Assembly (NCBI GenBank): GCA_030653975.1
Contig: JAURYH010000068.1
Location: forward strand, 1 to 46,270
Source of the DNA: Hydrogenophaga sp.
Lineage (GTDB): Bacteria; Pseudomonadota; Gammaproteobacteria; Burkholderiales; Burkholderiaceae_C
Reading direction: 5' to 3'
DNA length: 46,270 nucleotides
Part shown: piece by piece, positions 43,232-46,270 of the stretch
Layout of the letters: every line of letters begins with the position of its first letter
Position numbering within the stretch: the first letter of the stretch is position 1
Translations under genes and position numbers: made by a program
The notes under the pieces: model-generated
Seen by the model: only the letters and a program-made list of their open reading frames with translations
Told to the model about the DNA's origin: nothing
The model's database searches: none

Positions 43232-43723
43232 TCAGCGCTGGGATTCCCGGGCCTGCCGGTTGATGCCATCGTGGGTGGCTTGAATGTCGGCGGGCCACTG
43301 GGACTTGATCCACGACAGCACGGCCACGATGTCGGCGTCGCTGAGCGTCGCGCCGTAGGTCGGCATGTTGGATTCGTAGTCCTGCAGGCCGGCGGCCTGC
43401 GCCACGCCTTCCTTGGTGATCCGGAACAGCAGTTCGTCCGGGTGGTGCCAGGTGTGCCCGGTCTCGTCGTGGGGCGGCGCGGGCAGGCGGCCGTCAGCGC
43501 CACGCTCGCGCCAGTTGGCCTGTCCTTCCCGGTTGATGCCGTGACAGCTGGCGCACTGGGCCACATAGACTTTCCGCCCTTGCTCCAGCATCTGCGCATC
43601 GTCCGTGCGCAGCAGGGCCGTGGGTGGGGCCGCAAGGCCCCGCCACAGCACCCACGCCGCCACCAACCCCGCGAGCGCGAGACCGGTTGCGGCAAGGAGA
43701 ACCCAACGGAATCTGGAGGTCAC
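43232..43723 (-). CDS. Membrane-anchored cytochrome c
   Basis: A 163-residue monohaem cytochrome c. An N-terminal membrane anchor (about 7-30) is followed by the haem motif CASCH (57-61) and a distal Met in SNMPTYG. It overlaps the CusF-like gene by four bases (ATGA). In this setting it may carry electrons from copper oxidation or connect the periplasmic copper enzymes to the respiratory chain. Confidence 0.9.
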   Translation of the reverse strand: MTSRFRWVLLAATGLALAGLVAAWVLWRGLAAPPTALLRTDDAQMLEQGRKVYVAQCASCHGINREGQANWRERGADGRLPAPPHDETGHTWHHPDELLFRITKEGVAQAAGLQDYESNMPTYGATLSDADIVAVLSWIKSQWPADIQATHDGINRQARESQR

Positions 43724-44079
43724 TTCGCAGGCTGGATGTCGGTCACCATCATCTGACCGTTTTCGTTGGTGGCCATGAACTGGATCTTGGCGCCGACCGG
43801 CACCGCATCCAGCAAGGCCTTGTCTTTGACCACAAAAACCATGGTCATGCCGGGCATGTCCATGTGTTTGATCTCACCGTGCTTGATGGTGATCTTGCCT
43901 GCGTCCTTGTCAATTTTCTTGACCTCCCCGTCGGTCATCCCGGGCATGGCCGCCATGCCCGCCATGCCCGCCATGCCCATTTTGCTGTGGTCCATGGGCA
44001 TCTGTGCAAACGCAGGCATCACCGTCCAGGACGACAGGGCAACGGCAACAGCGGCCAAATTGGCGTGAAATTTGTTCAT
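43720..44079 (-). CDS. CusF-like periplasmic copper-binding protein
   Basis: A 119-residue protein with a signal peptide (about 1-25), a Met-rich segment (GMAGMAGMAAMPGM) and a CusF_Ec-type domain (VKKIDKDAGKITIKHGEI, then MDMPGMTMVF). CusF proteins carry Cu+ or Ag+ in the periplasm; here no CusA/CusB pump is seen. ATG 44079 has AAGGAG upstream. The stop overlaps the cytochrome gene start. Confidence 0.9.
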   Translation of the reverse strand: MNKFHANLAAVAVALSSWTVMPAFAQMPMDHSKMGMAGMAGMAAMPGMTDGEVKKIDKDAGKITIKHGEIKHMDMPGMTMVFVVKDKALLDAVPVGAKIQFMATNENGQMMVTDIQPAK

Positions 44080-44104
44080 GAAATACTCCTTGTGTGGATC
44101 AAAC

Positions 44105-44118
44105 CCCGCAAAGGCGGG
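44105..44118 (-). other. Small hairpin between cupredoxin and cusF genes
   Basis: CCCGC and GCGGG pair across a four-base loop; on the minus strand the hairpin is followed by GTTTGATC. It lies in the 56-base intergenic gap and could cause partial termination or mark a processing point. The T-run is too short for a standard terminator. Confidence 0.3.
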
Positions 44119-44135
44119 ATGAAACATGTGCGCCC

Positions 44136-44627
44136 CTATTTCGCCGCCACCTTGACTTGGCCCTTCATGCCGGCGTCGAAGTGACCCACGTGCAGGCAAG
44201 CGAAGTCCACGGCACCGGCCTTGGTGAACTGCCAGATCACCTCACCCTGTTGGCCGGGTGCCAGAGAGATCTTGTTGGGCTCGTCGTGCTCCATATCGGG
44301 GAATTTCTTCATCACCTCGTAGTGCTCCAGCAGCTCCTGCTGCGTGCCCAGGCTGAACTCGTGTTTGACGCTGTCCGTGTTCTTGAGCACGAAGCGGATC
44401 GTTTCACCTTGCTTGACGCGGATGTCCGAGGGCTTGAACCGCATGCCGTTGCTCATTTCGACCTGGATCGTGCGATGGACCTTCGAGGCCACACCGGGCT
44501 TTCCAATCGGAGACTCGTGGTGCCCGCCGGCGTGGTTGCCGGCTGCCGTAGCCGCCGTGGTGGCGAGCAGAACGCCGGAGAAAAGCAATGCAGAGCGGAG
44601 GGACAGGATGGAACGTGAAAATGTCAT
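44136..44627 (-). CDS. Cupredoxin (plastocyanin/azurin-like)
   Basis: A 163-residue periplasmic blue-copper-fold protein. A signal peptide (about 1-29) is followed by a His-rich stretch (GNHAGGHHESP) and the cupredoxin fold, with ligand histidine in SVKHEFSLG and the C-terminal copper motif CLHVGHFDAGM. These are the type 1 copper ligands (His, Cys, His, Met). Likely an electron carrier or Cu binder next to the oxidase. Confidence 0.9.
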   Translation of the reverse strand: MTFSRSILSLRSALLFSGVLLATTAATAAGNHAGGHHESPIGKPGVASKVHRTIQVEMSNGMRFKPSDIRVKQGETIRFVLKNTDSVKHEFSLGTQQELLEHYEVMKKFPDMEHDEPNKISLAPGQQGEVIWQFTKAGAVDFACLHVGHFDAGMKGQVKVAAK

Positions 44628-44716
44628 GGGGCTTCTTTCAAGTGATGGTCTGACAACGGGGGAAGCGGAAGGAAATACAGGGGGAAAGCGCCTGAGCTGA
44701 GCAGGGGTGTTTCATC

Positions 44717-46105
44717 TCAATGTGACATGCCTTTTGCGGTGGGCTTGATCGCCTTGGCGGTCGCGGGTGTCGTGTCGCTGCTGGCAGCTGGGCGCGGCGT
44801 CGGAGGGGGAGCGCCGTTCCATTCGTAAGCCACCGTGCCTTCTGGGAATTTGTAGGGTCCCGGGTCCTTGTAGTCACCCGGTTTCTGATCCTTGCGCACC
44901 TTGAAGACCGTGAACATGCCGCCCATCTCCAGCGGGCCGAACTGACCGGTGCCGGTCATCATGGGTGCGGTGTTGTCGGGGATGGGCATCTGCATCTCGC
45001 CCATGTCGGCCATGCCACGCTCACCCATTAGCATGTAGTCGGGCGCAACCTTCTGGATCTTCTTGACCAGGCCTCGGTGGTCCACGCCGATCATGGTGGG
45101 CACATCGTGACCCATGGCGTTCATGGTGTGGTGGCTCTTGTGACAATGCATGGCCCAGTCGCCTTCTTCGTCAGCGATCAGCTCGATCTGGCGCATCTGT
45201 CCTACGGCCACGTCGGTGGTCACTTCGTCCCAGCGTGTGCTCGCAGGTGTTGGACCACCGTCGGTGCCAGTCACCAGAAACTCATGTCCGTGAAGATGAA
45301 TCGGGTGATTGGTCATCGTAAGATTCCCAACGCGGATCCTGACCCGGTCATTGAGGCGCACGTTCAAGGTGTCGATCGCTGGGAAAATCCGACTGTTAAA
45401 ACACCAGATATTGAAGTCAGTCATGGTGGCAATTTTGGGGGTCTTGCTCCCTGGTTCCACATCGAAGGCGTTCAATAGGAAGCAAAAATCGCGATCCACT
45501 TCACTGATGAGCGGGTGCTTTGCCTTGGGGTGGGTCACCCACATACCCATCATTCCCATCGCCATCTGCACCATTTCGTCCGCATGGGGGTGGTACATGA
45601 ACGTGCCCGGACGGCGCGCCTCGAATTCGTATACGAAGGTCTTTCCCACAGGAATAGCCGGTTGATTGAGACCAGCCACGCCGTCCATGCCATTCGGTAG
45701 ACGTTGACCGTGCCAATGAATTGAGGTGTGCTCGGGTAGCTTGTTGGTGACGAAGATGCGCACGCGATCGCCTTCCACCACTTCGATGGTCGGTCCCGGG
45801 CTCTGGCCGTTGTAACCCCACATATTGACTTTGAAGCCTGGCGAAACTTCGCGTACCACCGGTTCGGCCACCAGGTGGAATTCCTTGACGCCGTTGTTCA
45901 TCTTCCAGGGCAGGGTCCAACCGTTGAGCGTGACCACCGGGTTGTAGGGCCGGCCTGTGGTGGGCACCAGCGGGGGCGCCGTGTCCACGGACGTTTGATA
46001 GACAGGCTCAGGCAGAGCGGCCATGGCAGACCTTGCAACCGCCAGACCAGCCACTGAAGCGGCAGCGCCCGCAAAAAATTGACGACGTGAATTTAGGAGA
46101 CTCAT
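44717..46105 (-). CDS. Multicopper oxidase, second copy in the cluster
   Basis: A 462-residue multicopper oxidase with a Tat signal (SRRQFFAGAAASVAGLAVA). Copper ligands: IHWHGQR, MYHPHADEM, HPIHLHGHEF and MHCHKSHHTMNAMGH. A Met-rich stretch follows the second ligand set (MVQMAMGMMGMW). The C-terminus carries a Pro/Thr/Ala-rich tail ending KGMSH. It is shorter than, and clearly different from, the other oxidase. The upstream palindrome (46117-46130) overlaps the leader and the ribosome-binding site is weak. Confidence 0.92.
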   Translation of the reverse strand: MSLLNSRRQFFAGAAASVAGLAVARSAMAALPEPVYQTSVDTAPPLVPTTGRPYNPVVTLNGWTLPWKMNNGVKEFHLVAEPVVREVSPGFKVNMWGYNGQSPGPTIEVVEGDRVRIFVTNKLPEHTSIHWHGQRLPNGMDGVAGLNQPAIPVGKTFVYEFEARRPGTFMYHPHADEMVQMAMGMMGMWVTHPKAKHPLISEVDRDFCFLLNAFDVEPGSKTPKIATMTDFNIWCFNSRIFPAIDTLNVRLNDRVRIRVGNLTMTNHPIHLHGHEFLVTGTDGGPTPASTRWDEVTTDVAVGQMRQIELIADEEGDWAMHCHKSHHTMNAMGHDVPTMIGVDHRGLVKKIQKVAPDYMLMGERGMADMGEMQMPIPDNTAPMMTGTGQFGPLEMGGMFTVFKVRKDQKPGDYKDPGPYKFPEGTVAYEWNGAPPPTPRPAASSDTTPATAKAIKPTAKGMSH

Positions 46106-46116
46106 GTTTGAATTCT

Positions 46117-46130
46117 TTCAATGCATTGAA
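46117..46130. promoter_or_regulatory. Palindrome TTCAATGCATTGAA
   Basis: A perfect 14-base palindrome in the 30-base gap between the TolC-like stop and the oxidase start. It could be an operator or an RNA hairpin that affects translation of the oxidase. No known family motif is recognised. Confidence 0.3.
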
Positions 46131-46135
46131 TGTGA

Positions 46136-46270
46136 TCAGTGACCAGCAGCGGCTGCGGTTTCCCCGCCACTTCCACCCAGTGACACAAAACTGTCTGGCG
46201 CTCCGCCTTGCAAAACCCATTGCAAATCGGTCTCTGCGATCCAGAAGTCGCGCTGCGCATCAATGGCGCC
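46136..46270 (-). CDS. C-terminal end of a TolC-family outer-membrane protein (partial)
   Basis: The last 44 codons of a gene that runs off the right edge. The readable residues are AQRDFWIAETDLQWVLQGG followed by a Gly/Ala-rich tail ending AAAAGH. The DFWIAETDLQ end fits TolC/CusC-type efflux outer-membrane factors often found in copper clusters. The call is from a short stretch only. Confidence 0.55.
   Translation of the reverse strand, partial: GAIDAQRDFWIAETDLQWVLQGGAPDSFVSLGGSGGETAAAAGH

Noticed and set aside
46181..46196. TGACA/TGTCT inverted pair in the TolC-like gene resembling a CusR box
   Set aside because: Spacing is six bases instead of four, one half-site is imperfect and it lies within coding sequence.

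Overview
The window looks like a chromosome segment of a high-GC betaproteobacterium of the order Burkholderiales, most likely family Comamonadaceae (Hydrogenophaga-like). The reasons are the gene order rlmN-pilW-rodZ-ispG-hisS-yfgM-bamB-der-hfq-hflX-hflK-hflC-DUF2065-hisZ-purA, the strong GC bias at third codon positions, and short GC-rich dispersed repeats (1-136 and 40788-40829) of a type common in that family. This placement is an inference from gene content; no 16S rRNA gene is present. No tRNA, rRNA or CRISPR array was seen.

Region 1 (1-7210) holds a PP2C-type phosphatase, a DinG-type Fe-S helicase, bamD (minus strand), and the rRNA/chromosome maintenance genes rluD, scpB and rluB. Region 2 (7322-25570) is a dense plus-strand housekeeping block. 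It covers nucleotide metabolism (ndk, purA, a phosphoribosyltransferase), RNA modification (rlmN), pilus and cell-shape factors (pilW, rodZ), isoprenoid synthesis (ispG), tRNA charging (hisS), envelope assembly (yfgM, bamB), ribosome GTPases (der, hflX), hfq, the FtsH modulators hflK/hflC, hisZ, metC and a small lysine-rich protein. Many genes overlap by 1-8 bases, so translation is probably coupled.

Region 3 (25664-29386, minus strand) is a gspA-gspB pair followed by a solitary ABC ATPase with degenerate catalytic residues, next to a bactofilin gene. Region 4 (29540-34802, plus) has a LuxR-family regulator, an FAD monooxygenase with a tiny partner gene, and a YgiQ-type radical SAM protein whose reading frame carries a translated palindromic repeat.

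Region 5 (35051-46270, minus) is an accessory copper/silver resistance cluster. In transcription order it contains the end of a TolC-like outer-membrane protein, a multicopper oxidase, a cupredoxin, a CusF-like protein, a cytochrome c, a CusR/CopR-like operator palindrome, a methionine-rich secreted protein, a CopA-type multicopper oxidase, a DUF2933 protein, an isoprenylcysteine-methyltransferase-like membrane protein, a YncE-like beta-propeller, a Cu+ P-type ATPase and a YdjM-like membrane protein. It abuts a decayed IS630 transposase, which suggests acquisition or rearrangement. The proteins plausibly cooperate: the ATPase exports Cu+ to the periplasm, the oxidases convert Cu+ to Cu2+, and CusF, the cupredoxin and the Met/His-rich proteins bind it. 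Met/His-rich segments recur in at least four of them. The least familiar parts are this Met/His-rich set and the gspAB-associated degenerate ABC ATPase.
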